DNA of 64,000 bases from Anoxynatronum sibiricum (GTDB lineage Bacteria; Bacillota; Clostridia; Peptostreptococcales; Tindalliaceae), in contig NZ_JBCITM010000022.1 in NCBI RefSeq assembly GCF_039414295.1, forward strand, positions 4,414 through 68,413. The letters run 5' to 3'. The notes beneath the pieces are model-generated. The model worked only from the letters and a program-made list of their open reading frames with translations. It made no database searches and was not told the origin of the DNA. Numbering within the stretch: the first letter of the stretch is position 1; the number at the start of each line of letters is the position of its first letter. Both the position numbers and the translations under genes were made by a program. Below are positions 8,716-17,019 of the stretch, piece by piece.

Positions 8716-9906
8716 ATGACAAGAAAAACCAAGGTAATGGCAATAATGCTCGTACTGATGATGGCGGCAGGTCTTTTGGCAGGCTGCGGGCAGCAGGCAG
8801 CACCGGCACCGGTACCAGAAGGTGAACTGAGTGCAGCAGTGATGCTCATGGACTACGAGGCCAAGTGGGACCTCATCGTGGAACAGGCCAAACGGGAAGG
8901 AAAAGTCACGTTCTATTCCTATTCTGAAGAACCATTCTTTAAAGAAATGGCAGATCAGTTTCAGGCAGAGTACGGCATTTCTGTCGAGGTGATCATGGGC
9001 GATCAGAACGCCATTTTTGACAAGGTGGCGGCAGAAGGCAACCGTCCCCAGGGAACCGTGGATGCCATCCTCATGGGCGGCCAGAACCTGGGCAAGATGA
9101 TCGATGAAGGCATGTTCTATGGGCCTTTTGCAGAAATGGTCCCCAACCACAAGTACCTGGATACAGTGGCTGCCTATTTTACAGAAGGAATTGCCATTCG
9201 CGGCATGCTGGTTCCCTTCCGACGGAATCAAACCGGCTTTGTCTTTAACCCTGAGCATGTTTCCAATCCACCCCAAACCGTTGCAGAACTGGAAAGCTGG
9301 ATTGAAGCAAATCCCGGCCGGTTTGGCTATGCCCCTCCCAACTCAGGCGGTTCTGGTCAGGCATTTGTAACTGCCCTGATTTATGAACTGACAGGTGGTG
9401 CGGCCCAGTACAGCGGCGATTACGATGAGTCAAAAACAGCAGCGTGGAGTGACGTGTGGGACTGGCTGAACAAAATTGAACCCAACATCACCTACGGGAA
9501 CTCCAACGCCGATATTCTTGATAAAATCAACCAGGGCGAAATCTGGCTGGCCCCCAACTGGGAAGACATGACGTTCAAATATATGGAAGCCGGAAATCTT
9601 TTCCAGCATGCTGAAATTTACATTCCGGAAGGCATTGCCATGCTGGGTGGATCCGATGATTTTGCGGTGATTAAAAATGCTCCCAACAAGGCAGCAGCAT
9701 TGGTGTGGATCAACTATCTCATCAGTGAAGGTGCTCAGGAGCAAATGAATGACATGATTGGTGCCAAACCTGCCAGACAAAACGTGGTGGCAGAGAAAAA
9801 CCTCATCAGCGATGCAGAGATTTCTGCAAAAGGGTCCACCTGGTTCAATGGTGACTATAAAACCTACATGATCAACACCTGGATCGAGGAAGTGGGCCGG
9901 CAGTAA
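8716..9906 (+). CDS. ABC transporter substrate-binding lipoprotein
   Basis: The 396-aa product is an exported binding protein. The ATG at 8716 is chosen because GAAGGGGGAA lies before it and a lipoprotein signal follows directly: basic MTRKTK, a hydrophobic core, and lipobox LLAGC with Cys24 as the lipidated residue. An in-frame ATG at 8584 would add 44 unconserved residues and lacks proper ribosome-site spacing. The mature part has the two-lobe fold of the iron/polyamine/phosphonate class (VTFYSYSEEPFFKEMADQF near the start). No tyrosine cluster typical of iron-binding FbpA is obvious, and the genetic context suggests a glycerol-phosphate compound instead. Confidence 0.88.
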   Translation: MTRKTKVMAIMLVLMMAAGLLAGCGQQAAPAPVPEGELSAAVMLMDYEAKWDLIVEQAKREGKVTFYSYSEEPFFKEMADQFQAEYGISVEVIMGDQNAIFDKVAAEGNRPQGTVDAILMGGQNLGKMIDEGMFYGPFAEMVPNHKYLDTVAAYFTEGIAIRGMLVPFRRNQTGFVFNPEHVSNPPQTVAELESWIEANPGRFGYAPPNSGGSGQAFVTALIYELTGGAAQYSGDYDESKTAAWSDVWDWLNKIEPNITYGNSNADILDKINQGEIWLAPNWEDMTFKYMEAGNLFQHAEIYIPEGIAMLGGSDDFAVIKNAPNKAAALVWINYLISEGAQEQMNDMIGAKPARQNVVAEKNLISDAEISAKGSTWFNGDYKTYMINTWIEEVGRQ

Positions 9907-9993
9907 CAGCTGGCAAGAAGGCATCTCTTTCAAGGAGCACCGGGCAGATCGCTGCTGAAAGAAAGCAGTTCATGAACCATTTCGAAACAAACA

Positions 9994-10022
9994 TTTACAA
10001 AGTCTTCTGTTAATGCTATAAT
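9994..10022 (+). promoter_or_regulatory. Sigma-A promoter of the activator-glpP operon
   Basis: TTTACA (9994-9999) and TATAAT (10017-10022) are separated by 17 bases. Transcription would start near 10029, just before the GlpP-type leader terminator. Confidence 0.75.
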
Positions 10023-10042
10023 GACTGCAAAGCACATTACTG

Positions 10043-10106
10043 GCTGAGATGCGGAGAGCCATACAGACCGACCTGGGAAAACAGGTCGGCACTGTATGGC
10101 TTTTTT
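10043..10106 (+). promoter_or_regulatory. GlpP-type antiterminator leader with rho-independent terminator (activator-glpP operon)
   Basis: AGCCATACAG plus CCGACCTG pair with CAGGTCGG plus CTGTATGGCT (10057-10100), then TTTTTT. This nearly perfect terminator sits between promoter and coding region. The 5' flank TGAGATGCGGAGAGCCAT matches the leader of the G3P dehydrogenase operon (12260-12277) at 14 of 18 positions (TGAGANNNGGAGANCCAT), so the two leaders are probably bound by the same factor. GlpP, encoded in this operon, is the obvious candidate. In Bacillus subtilis GlpP prevents termination in the glpD leader when G3P is bound. Confidence 0.7.
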
Positions 10107-10158
10107 GTGAAACGATATGCGGCGGCATGGCATTTTTAGGCGAGAGAGGGTGACGGAG

Positions 10159-11562
10159 ATGACCGTGGGAAAAGTGACACACATTCAACGACTTCACATG
10201 GAAACAGGTGATCACAGTACGTATCAGCGGCTGTTTCAGCTGCTGCCCGAAGGGGTTTGTGTGGTAAATGGCAGTGGGCGTGTGGACTACGTCAATGAGG
10301 CCTTCATCACCCTTTTTCAACCGGAAGTGCAGCAGGTAATAGGAAAGAGTGTTTTTCAGGTGGCAAGGGATGAGTTAATGCTGGAAGCCTTTAAAAAAAA
10401 GAAACGTATGGTGGGAACGGTGCTTGAGAAAACAAGGGGAACCCGCTTGAAGGCAACAGTGGTGCCCATGTGGGAAGCAGACAGTTTTTGCGGGATCCTG
10501 GCGTTCTATCAAAGAGAGGGACCTGCGCTGGGTTCACCAACGGGTGACGTGGTGCCACTGAAACAGGGCCAGTCATGGGAAATCGAGCTGAACCCTCATT
10601 TTTCAACTATTATCGGGAGCAATCAGCGTTTTAAAAGAGTACTGGCAAAAGCTCAAAAGGCTGCCGGCGTGTCATCTACTGTGCTGCTGCGGGGAGAGAG
10701 TGGTACCGGAAAAGAACTGGTGGCAAAAGCCATTCACCGCTCCAGTGAACGAAAAGGACAACCCTTTGTTAAAATCAACTGTGGAGCAATTCCCCCTAAT
10801 CTACTGGAATCAGAGCTTTTCGGCCATGAACAGGGAGCTTTTACCGGTGCCCTGCGACGGCGTATTGGAAAATTTGAAGAAGTGGGAAAAGGGACCCTCT
10901 TTCTGGACGAGATTGGCGATTTACCCCTGGAGATGCAGGTGAAATTGTTGAGAGCCCTTCAGGAAAAAGAATTTGAACGGGTGGGAGGAAATGAAGTCCT
11001 GACCTGTGAAGCCCGCATCATTGCAGCGACGCACCGTGATCTTGAGACAATGGTGGCCCAAGGCCTGTTCCGGGAAGATCTGTTTTACCGGCTACAGGTG
11101 ATTCCGGTGGAAATACCACCCCTGCGGGAGCGAAGGGAAGACATTCTTCTCCTAAGCACCTACTTCATGGAACGAATGAGCAGGCAGCTGGAGAGTGCGG
11201 TGACAAGCATGGAAAAAGAAGTGCAGGATGCTTTTGAAGCTTACCATTGGCCGGGCAATATTCGGGAACTGGAAAATCTCATGGAGCGTATGCTGGTATT
11301 GGCAGAAGGGGATCAATTAACCCTGGCAGATGTGCCTCCCCATATTTCAGACATCTATGAACTGCAGCTGCCCGTAGCCACTATACCGTCTCTCATCAAT
11401 CTAACCGCGGCAGGACAAATCGCCACTTTGGAAGAATACGAAAAGCATATTATTCAGCAGGCCATGCGCACCTTTGGAAGTTTCAATGCTGCCGGCAAAG
11501 CGCTGGGAGTCACCCACAAGACCATTGCCGCCAAAGCACGGAAATATTGTCTGGTGGAGTAA
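10159..11562 (+). CDS. PAS domain sigma-54-dependent transcriptional activator
   Basis: The product (467 aa from ATG 10159, after GAGGGTGACGGAG) is a bacterial enhancer-binding protein. An N-terminal PAS sensor covers about residues 15-115. A complete AAA+ domain follows, with Walker A GESGTGKE, the sigma-54 contact loop GAFTGA, Walker B TLFLDEIGDLP, and WPGNIRELEN at the end. A Fis-type helix-turn-helix (FNAAGKALGVTHKTIAAKAR) ends the protein. With GAFTGA intact it should drive open-complex formation at sigma-54 promoters. The nearest -24/-12 promoter precedes the phosphodiesterase/ABC operon, so that is the likely target. The gene sits behind a GlpP-type leader terminator and upstream of glpP. 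Confidence 0.92.
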   Translation: MTVGKVTHIQRLHMETGDHSTYQRLFQLLPEGVCVVNGSGRVDYVNEAFITLFQPEVQQVIGKSVFQVARDELMLEAFKKKKRMVGTVLEKTRGTRLKATVVPMWEADSFCGILAFYQREGPALGSPTGDVVPLKQGQSWEIELNPHFSTIIGSNQRFKRVLAKAQKAAGVSSTVLLRGESGTGKELVAKAIHRSSERKGQPFVKINCGAIPPNLLESELFGHEQGAFTGALRRRIGKFEEVGKGTLFLDEIGDLPLEMQVKLLRALQEKEFERVGGNEVLTCEARIIAATHRDLETMVAQGLFREDLFYRLQVIPVEIPPLRERREDILLLSTYFMERMSRQLESAVTSMEKEVQDAFEAYHWPGNIRELENLMERMLVLAEGDQLTLADVPPHISDIYELQLPVATIPSLINLTAAGQIATLEEYEKHIIQQAMRTFGSFNAAGKALGVTHKTIAAKARKYCLVE

Positions 11563-11643
11563 ATACTTTGCTATGGCAAACGACACCGGGTATAATGGAC
11601 TTGTAAGATTTGGAACGAAAGAGCTATTTCAGGAGGGGAAAGA

Positions 11644-12210
11644 TTGAAAGATACTTTTTTTCAGCGCATCCAGAACAATCCCATTATTGCGGCGGTCAAT
11701 GATGTGAACTGCCTTGACGAAGCCATTGATTCTCCCGCAGATATGGTCTTTATGCTGACTGGCAATATCTTCAACCTGCCAGAGATGGTGGAACGGGTGA
11801 AGGCAGCCGACATGCAGATTTACATCCATCTGGACCTGATGGAGGGCTTTTCAAGAGACGCCATGGCCATGCGCTACATTGGTGAACGCATACAACCCCA
11901 TGGCATCATTACCACCAAAAGCAACCTGATCAAAATTGCCAGGGAAATGAACATTTTTGCCATACAGCGCCTGTTCATATTAGACTCCCTGTCGCTTGAG
12001 ACGGGCATTAAATCCATTCATGCCAATCGTCCTGACGCAGTGGAAGTATTGCCAGGCATTATGCCCAAGGTGATTCGCCAGGTACGGGCAGAAACCAAAG
12101 CGGCAGTAATCGCCGGCGGACTGATCAACGACAAGGAAGATGTCATTGAGAGCCTTAAGGCAGGAGCCATTGGTGTTTCATCCAGCAATCAAGCCATCTG
12201 GAGTCTTTAA
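11644..12210 (+). CDS. glpP: Glycerol-3-phosphate-responsive antiterminator GlpP
   Basis: The 188-aa product is a full-length GlpP. In Bacillus subtilis GlpP binds G3P and glp leader RNA and prevents termination upstream of glpD. The N-terminal pattern NPIIAAVNDVNCLDEAID, the central HLDLMEGFSRDAMAMRYI and GIITTKSNLIKIA, and the C-terminal VIAGGLINDKEDVIESLKAGAIGVSSSN are typical of this TIM-barrel-like family. Translation starts at TTG 11644 after AGGAGGGG. The gene lies 81 bases after the sigma-54 activator and 49 bases before the leader of the G3P dehydrogenase operon, which carries the same motif as the leader of its own operon. Confidence 0.93.
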   Translation: MKDTFFQRIQNNPIIAAVNDVNCLDEAIDSPADMVFMLTGNIFNLPEMVERVKAADMQIYIHLDLMEGFSRDAMAMRYIGERIQPHGIITTKSNLIKIAREMNIFAIQRLFILDSLSLETGIKSIHANRPDAVEVLPGIMPKVIRQVRAETKAAVIAGGLINDKEDVIESLKAGAIGVSSSNQAIWSL

Positions 12211-12259
12211 AGCAGCAAAAAAGCTGGGGTGATCAGCAGTCATAATTTGATATAGATGG

Positions 12260-12327
12260 TTGAGAAATGGAGAACCATGCCCGATAAAGCCGCTGCAGTG
12301 CAACGGCTCTGTCGGGCATGGCTTTTT
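12260..12327 (+). promoter_or_regulatory. GlpP-type antiterminator leader with rho-independent terminator (G3P dehydrogenase operon)
   Basis: CCATGCCCGA (12274-12283) pairs with TCGGGCATGG (12312-12321), and an inner AGCCG/CGGCT pair extends the stem; TTTTT follows at 12323-12327. The upstream side TGAGAAATGGAGAACCAT aligns with the leader at 10043-10106. The terminator ends 26 bases before the dehydrogenase start, so read-through must be permitted for expression. Confidence 0.72.
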
Positions 12328-12352
12328 GATAAATCAGCAGGGAGGAGACCCC

Positions 12353-13813
12353 ATGAACGATTCGTATGATATTGCCATCATTGGCGCCGGCATCATCGGG
12401 ACAGCCATTGCCAGAGAACTGAGCCGTTACCAACTGAACACTGTACTGATTGAAAAAGAGAATGATGTGGCCAATGGCACCACCAAGGCAAACAGTGCCA
12501 TTGTGCACGCAGGCTATGATGCTGCCCCAGGTTCCCTGAAAGCCCGGTTTAATGTGGCGGGAAATCAGATGTATGAAGCCCTCTGCCAGGATTTGCAGGT
12601 ACCCTTTCAAAGGGTGGGATCCCTGGTGGTGGCCTACGACGAGACTGAAATGAAAACACTGGAGGGGCTATATCAGCGGGGAACTGCCAATGGTGTCCCC
12701 CGGCTGACGATGATTGACGGCAAAACCCTTCTCGCCTGGGAGCCCCATCTATCACCCCGGGCAGTTGGCGCACTCCATGCGCCCACTGCCGGTATCGTAG
12801 GCCCCTGGGAACTGGCCATTGCGTTAGCAGAAAATGCAGTGGAAAATGGGGTGCATGTGTGGCTGCAGCGGCCGGTAACTGATATTAAGAAACTGGAAAA
12901 AGGATATTTGCTGACCACCCCGGAGGGAACACTGAACGCCCGCATGGTGATCAACGCAGCTGGAGTTGAGGCAGATCGCGTGTGTGCCATGGTGGCGGCA
13001 TCTCCCTTCACCATCACCCCCAGTCGGGGAGAATACCAGCTTTTTGACAAGGCTGCCGGTCATTACGTAAAGCGTGTGATTTTTCAGTGCCCCACCCCTC
13101 AGGGAAAAAATGTGGTGGTACTTCCCACGGTGCATGGCAACTTGCTGGTGGGCCCCACAGCAGCCTTTGTCAATGACAGAAACGGAGTGGAAACCACCCG
13201 GGAAGGTTTGGCGGAGTTGGAAGAAAGAACCAGAGATCGATTTGTAAAGCTGCCCTGGCATCAGGTCATCACCAGCTTTTCAGGGCTGCGGGCCAAAACT
13301 CCGGCCAATGACTTTATCATTGGAGAACTCAGTCAGGCTCCCGGTTTCTTCAATGTGGCAGCCATCGATTCTCCTGGCCTGACAGCAGCACCGGCCATTG
13401 GAGAATATGTGGCAACACTGGTAACAAAGTCGTGGGGAAGGGTGCCGGTTCGCGAAGGTTTTCAGCCGAAGCGGCGCTCTGGGGTTCACTTTGATCAACT
13501 CTCTGCTGAAGAGAAAGCCGACTTAGTGAAGCAGGCTCCCAGTTATGGGCGAGTCATCTGTCGCTGTGAAACCATTACAGAGGGTGAAATAGTGGACGCC
13601 ATTCATCGGCCGGTGGGCGCGGTGAGCCTGGACGGTGTCAAGCGACGGGTGCGCGCCGGCGGCGGACGGTGTCAGGGAGGTTTTTGCGGCCCCCGGGTGA
13701 TGGAAATCATTGCCCGGGAGAAAAAGATCCCCCTGACAGCCGTCGTGAAAGACGGTCCCGCATCATGGATCCTTTCGGGTCAAACCAAAAGCCGGAAGGA
13801 GGAAGGCCGATGA
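12353..13813 (+). CDS. glpA: Anaerobic glycerol-3-phosphate dehydrogenase-type FAD oxidoreductase with BFD-like [2Fe-2S] domain
   Basis: The 486-aa product oxidises a substrate, here most likely G3P to dihydroxyacetone phosphate. The N-terminal FAD fold opens with YDIAIIGAGIIGTAIARELS, followed by the DAO-family body. The C-terminus carries a BFD-like iron-sulfur domain with CRCET and, about 35 residues on, a CQGGFC pair of cysteines. ATG 12353 follows GGGAGGAG. The next gene overlaps by the ATGA arrangement. This three-gene set (GlpA-like, NAD(P)/FAD oxidoreductase, DUF1667) is the common clostridial replacement for GlpABC. The GlpP-type leader directly upstream supports G3P as substrate. 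Confidence 0.9.
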   Translation: MNDSYDIAIIGAGIIGTAIARELSRYQLNTVLIEKENDVANGTTKANSAIVHAGYDAAPGSLKARFNVAGNQMYEALCQDLQVPFQRVGSLVVAYDETEMKTLEGLYQRGTANGVPRLTMIDGKTLLAWEPHLSPRAVGALHAPTAGIVGPWELAIALAENAVENGVHVWLQRPVTDIKKLEKGYLLTTPEGTLNARMVINAAGVEADRVCAMVAASPFTITPSRGEYQLFDKAAGHYVKRVIFQCPTPQGKNVVVLPTVHGNLLVGPTAAFVNDRNGVETTREGLAELEERTRDRFVKLPWHQVITSFSGLRAKTPANDFIIGELSQAPGFFNVAAIDSPGLTAAPAIGEYVATLVTKSWGRVPVREGFQPKRRSGVHFDQLSAEEKADLVKQAPSYGRVICRCETITEGEIVDAIHRPVGAVSLDGVKRRVRAGGGRCQGGFCGPRVMEIIAREKKIPLTAVVKDGPASWILSGQTKSRKEEGR

Positions 13814-15135
13814 AGCACTGGGATCTGGTGGTGATTGGCGGCGGACCGGCGGGTCTGGCAGCGGCTATTGAAGCCAACGAAGCAGGCGTTTCCTCCATTC
13901 TCATATTAGAACGGGACCAGGAGCTGGGGGGCATTTTACAGCAGTGCATTCACAATGGATTTGGACTTCATGTCTTTCAAGAAGAGCTCACCGGGCCAGA
14001 ATATGCGGAGCGCTTTATCGATGCCCTGAAAGGGCGCAGCATTGATGTCATGCTGGATACCATGGTGTTGTCGCTGACACCTGAAAAACAGGTTACCGCT
14101 GTCAATACCCGTGAAGGCCTTCTCCAGATCCAGGCAGGGGCTGTCATTCTGGCCATGGGATGCCGGGAAAGAACCCGGGGTGCCGTCAGAATACCCGGCA
14201 CCCGGCCGGCCGGTATTCTCACTGCAGGAGCAGCCCAGCGGTTTGTCAACATGGAAGGGTACATGGTGGGCCGTGAAGTGGTGGTTCTGGGGAGTGGCGA
14301 CATTGGCCTCATCATGGCCCGGCGGATGACCCTGGAAGGGGCCTCGGTAAAAGCGGTGGTGGAACTCATGCCCTACTCCGGCGGACTGACCCGCAACATT
14401 GTCCAGTGCCTGGAAGATTTCCACATTCCCCTGCTGCTGGGGCACACCATTATTCAAATTGAAGGAAAGCAGCGTCTTGAAAGTGTAACCATTGCCCGGG
14501 TGGACGAAGAAAGGCGGCCTGTTGAGGGGACGCAGCAGCGCATTTCCTGCGATACGCTGTTACTCTCTGTGGGGCTGATTCCAGAAAATGAGCTTTCTCA
14601 GCAGGCAGGCATTGAACTGGACAGCATTACCGGAGGCGCGGTGGTGAATCAAACCATGGAAACCTCGACGCCGGGTATTTTTGCCTGCGGCAATGTCCTT
14701 CATGTCCACGATCTGGTGGATTGGGTGACAGAAGAGAGTCGCAGGGCAGGCCGTTATGCAGCAGCCTACCTTAAGAATCAGGAAACACAGGGAAAAACAC
14801 TTCTCCAGATGACTCCCGGCCGGGGCATTCGCTACCTGATTCCTCAGCAGGTAAGCTGTCCCCACGAAGAACAGGATTTGAAAGTTTATTTCAGAGTTGC
14901 CCAGCCTTGCGCCAAAGGTGAACTGCAAGTGTGGAGCGGCGAAGAAGTCTTGATGAGTCGGAAGAAGACATATATGACCCCGGGAGAGATGGAATGGATA
15001 CAGATTCCTGCCGCCATGCTCCATCAGGCAGCGGATAACTCCCGGGAAATCACCCTTACTCTGGAATCCCACCCATCAGCAGAGTCTTCCATTATGAAGC
15101 ACCATGAAAAGAACAGGAGATATGGAAATGAATAA
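13810..15135 (+). CDS. NAD(P)/FAD-dependent oxidoreductase, second subunit of the G3P dehydrogenase
   Basis: The 441-aa product is a pyridine nucleotide-disulfide-type flavoprotein. The FAD motif VIGGGPAGLAAAIEA lies at residues 7-21, a second Rossmann motif VVLGSGDIGLIMARRM binds NAD(P), and GIFACGNVLHVHDLVD near the C-terminus is the late FAD contact. CGNVL replaces the usual GD motif and is typical of this subfamily. The start overlaps the upstream stop (ATGA). It probably passes electrons from the GlpA-like subunit to NAD(P) or another acceptor. Confidence 0.88.
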   Translation: MKHWDLVVIGGGPAGLAAAIEANEAGVSSILILERDQELGGILQQCIHNGFGLHVFQEELTGPEYAERFIDALKGRSIDVMLDTMVLSLTPEKQVTAVNTREGLLQIQAGAVILAMGCRERTRGAVRIPGTRPAGILTAGAAQRFVNMEGYMVGREVVVLGSGDIGLIMARRMTLEGASVKAVVELMPYSGGLTRNIVQCLEDFHIPLLLGHTIIQIEGKQRLESVTIARVDEERRPVEGTQQRISCDTLLLSVGLIPENELSQQAGIELDSITGGAVVNQTMETSTPGIFACGNVLHVHDLVDWVTEESRRAGRYAAAYLKNQETQGKTLLQMTPGRGIRYLIPQQVSCPHEEQDLKVYFRVAQPCAKGELQVWSGEEVLMSRKKTYMTPGEMEWIQIPAAMLHQAADNSREITLTLESHPSAESSIMKHHEKNRRYGNE

Positions 15136-15502
15136 AATTGACAACCAACACAGTACCATGACATGCATCGTATGCCCCATGGGCTGTCATCTCACTATTG
15201 AACACTCCACAAAAGAAGGGAACCACCAGGTGACGGGAAATCAGTGTTCCCGGGGAGAGCAGTACGCCATTGAAGAAATCACCCATCCCACCCGGATGCT
15301 CACCACCACCGTGAAGCTGAATCATGGAAACGTCACCCGGCTGCCGGTGAAAACCGCTCAACCTGTTCCCAAAGCATTGCTGTATCAGTGTATGCAGCAG
15401 TTGAACCAACTGGAGGTGGAGGCACCTGTGAAACGGGGGCAGGTATTGATGAAAAACCTGCTGAATACCGGTGTGGATGTGGTCGCCACCAGAAGTGCTT
15501 AA
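15128..15502 (+). CDS. DUF1667 iron-sulfur protein, third subunit of the G3P dehydrogenase
   Basis: The 124-aa product has CIVCPMGC near the N-terminus and one more cysteine about 20 residues on (CSRGEQYA), a likely iron-sulfur site. The rest (EEITHPTRMLTTTVKLN) matches the DUF1667 family that follows GlpA/GlpB-like flavoproteins in Firmicutes. ATG 15128 is preferred because AGGAG at 15115-15119 gives correct spacing; ATG 15122 would be too close. It overlaps the preceding gene by eight bases, and a strong terminator follows. Confidence 0.85.
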   Translation: MNKIDNQHSTMTCIVCPMGCHLTIEHSTKEGNHQVTGNQCSRGEQYAIEEITHPTRMLTTTVKLNHGNVTRLPVKTAQPVPKALLYQCMQQLNQLEVEAPVKRGQVLMKNLLNTGVDVVATRSA

Positions 15503-15519
15503 ATCGCTTCCCCAATTGA

Positions 15520-15585
15520 CCCGGCAACTGTCAACCCTTCATCACTGGTATGGCTACTCGAACTGACAGTTGCCGGGCTTTTTTT
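15520..15585 (+). terminator. Rho-independent terminator of the G3P dehydrogenase operon
   Basis: CCCGGCAACTGTCA pairs with TGACAGTTGCCGGG across a 30-base loop, followed by a run of seven T. It closes the glycerol district. Confidence 0.85.
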
Positions 15586-15712
15586 AAGGTAAAGCAAGCA
15601 AAAGGCTCAAAAGAAACTGCGAACAGAAGATGATGGCAGACGGTTTTTTTGAGCAAAGAGATTCATTTCGGCCAGATCTGTTATAGTATACTTAATGAAG
15701 GGGGGACTGACC

Positions 15713-16462
15713 TTGATTGCCACAACTGAACTGATACTTCGCCTGGTGCTCTCAGCCGTCATCGGAGGTTTTATTGGCATGGAAAGGGAAGCTAATAACC
15801 GGCCGGCAGGTCTTAGAACCCATGTGCTTGTCACTGTTGGCGCTGCTTTGATTATGCTGCTTTCCATGTATGGTTTCACCCACCTCACCGCCGCCGACAG
15901 GGGCGATCCCGCCCGTTTGGCAGCGCAAGTGGTCAGCGGGATCGGTTTTCTGGGTGCGGGAACCATTCTGAGAACAGAGAATAAAGTCAGTGGACTCACC
16001 ACTGCTGCAAGTCTTTGGGTTTGTGGCGGCATTGGTCTGGCCATCGGCAACGGCTTTTATCTTGGTGGATTGGTGACAGCAGTGGTGGTTCTTTTTACCC
16101 TGCGCAGCCTTGGCCTTCTGGAAAAAAAGTTCTTTAAGAAGAAATACCGCGTCTTAATCATACAGTTCTACGAACGGCCCGGCCTGATAGGTGATATTGG
16201 TCAGATCATGGGTAATAACAGTATTCTCATTAAAGACATTCGCATGGTGTCGGAGGAAGAACTGGAATCTGATGATGAAGAAGAAGGTGTTGGCATTGTG
16301 ACAGAAGCTTACTTTGCCGTTAAACTGCCGGCAAAATATACCGGCAAAAAATTCTTCGGTGAGCTGATGGCTGTTTCGGGAGTGATCAGTGCCCAGTGGG
16401 AAGGCGGCAAAAAACGTTTCCCGGCAAAATCCTTCGAACCCGTTGAAAAAGAAGAGCTATAG
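15713..16462 (+). CDS. MgtC/SapB family membrane protein, paralogue 2
   Basis: The 249-aa product is a close copy of the protein at 1926-2717: the same GMEREANNRPAGLRTHVLV signature, GIGFLGAGTILRTENKVSG, and a C-terminal ACT-like domain (VLIIQFYERPGLIGDIGQI). The linker in the soluble domain is even more acidic (a run of Glu/Asp around SEEELESDDEEE). Start TTG 15713 follows a GGGGGG ribosome site. The two copies bracket the whole glycerol district as direct repeats about 13.8 kb apart. Confidence 0.88.
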   Translation: MIATTELILRLVLSAVIGGFIGMEREANNRPAGLRTHVLVTVGAALIMLLSMYGFTHLTAADRGDPARLAAQVVSGIGFLGAGTILRTENKVSGLTTAASLWVCGGIGLAIGNGFYLGGLVTAVVVLFTLRSLGLLEKKFFKKKYRVLIIQFYERPGLIGDIGQIMGNNSILIKDIRMVSEEELESDDEEEGVGIVTEAYFAVKLPAKYTGKKFFGELMAVSGVISAQWEGGKKRFPAKSFEPVEKEEL

Positions 16463-16482
16463 GACCTGAGGAACTTATTTGT

Positions 16483-16507
16483 GACCCGCGGCGGATGGTC
16501 TTTTTTT
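16483..16507 (+). terminator. Weak possible terminator after MgtC paralogue 2
   Basis: GACC (16483-16486) can pair with GGTC (16497-16500), followed by seven T. The stem is short, so this is low confidence. Confidence 0.3.
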
Positions 16508-16568
16508 CATCATGACTTTGGGGATGATTTCACACAGCCTGCAGATATAAGAATGCACTGTTTTCAAC

Positions 16569-16724
16569 TTATCAACAGACTTACCCACATTATCCACAGG
16601 GCGGGGTGAGCTTTATCCACAATTCTTAAGAGTTATCCACAGAAAAGGCTGTTTTTTGTTAAGAATGTGTAAAATCAATGCTTTCCATGTCAAGAGGGAA
16701 CATACTTTTCTTTTTTTATCCACA
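16569..16724 (+). promoter_or_regulatory. Cluster of six DnaA boxes
   Basis: Four perfect TTATCCACA boxes start at 16590, 16613, 16633 and 16716. Two one-mismatch boxes are TTATCAACA at 16569 and TTACCCACA at 16581. All point the same way within 156 bases of a 557-base intergenic region. No dnaA, dnaN or rpmH gene is near, so this is more likely a DnaA-titration or regulatory cluster upstream of hpf-secA than the main origin. The rest of the region (16725-17019) holds a small GC-rich dyad near 16955 and nothing else I can name. Confidence 0.75.
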
Positions 16725-17019
16725 GTCTTATTGCTAAGTTGTGACATGCTTCGGGAAAAAAGTTCCTGCAAGAATTTTTCGGTAGTTGACTGGGGATATA
16801 ACCATGGGATTGGCAGGTTATTCGACTTAATTGTGCGGTGATCAGTTTTCCGGTTGTTTTGCCCATGAGGAATCGGGTATATAGAATCATACCATCCTCC
16901 CCATCAATTAACACCATTCCGACCTCGCAACTGGGGCGGATGCGTCAGTTACCGGCATCGCCGGACACTTGAGAAAAGACAGCCGGCATGAGAAATTAAT
17001 AGGGAAAGGGGCTGGAGTG

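Noticed and set aside
16569..16724. Chromosomal origin of replication
   Set aside because: DnaA boxes are convincing, but no dnaA, dnaN or rpmH gene is nearby; hpf, secA and prfB surround it. Kept as a DnaA-box cluster instead.
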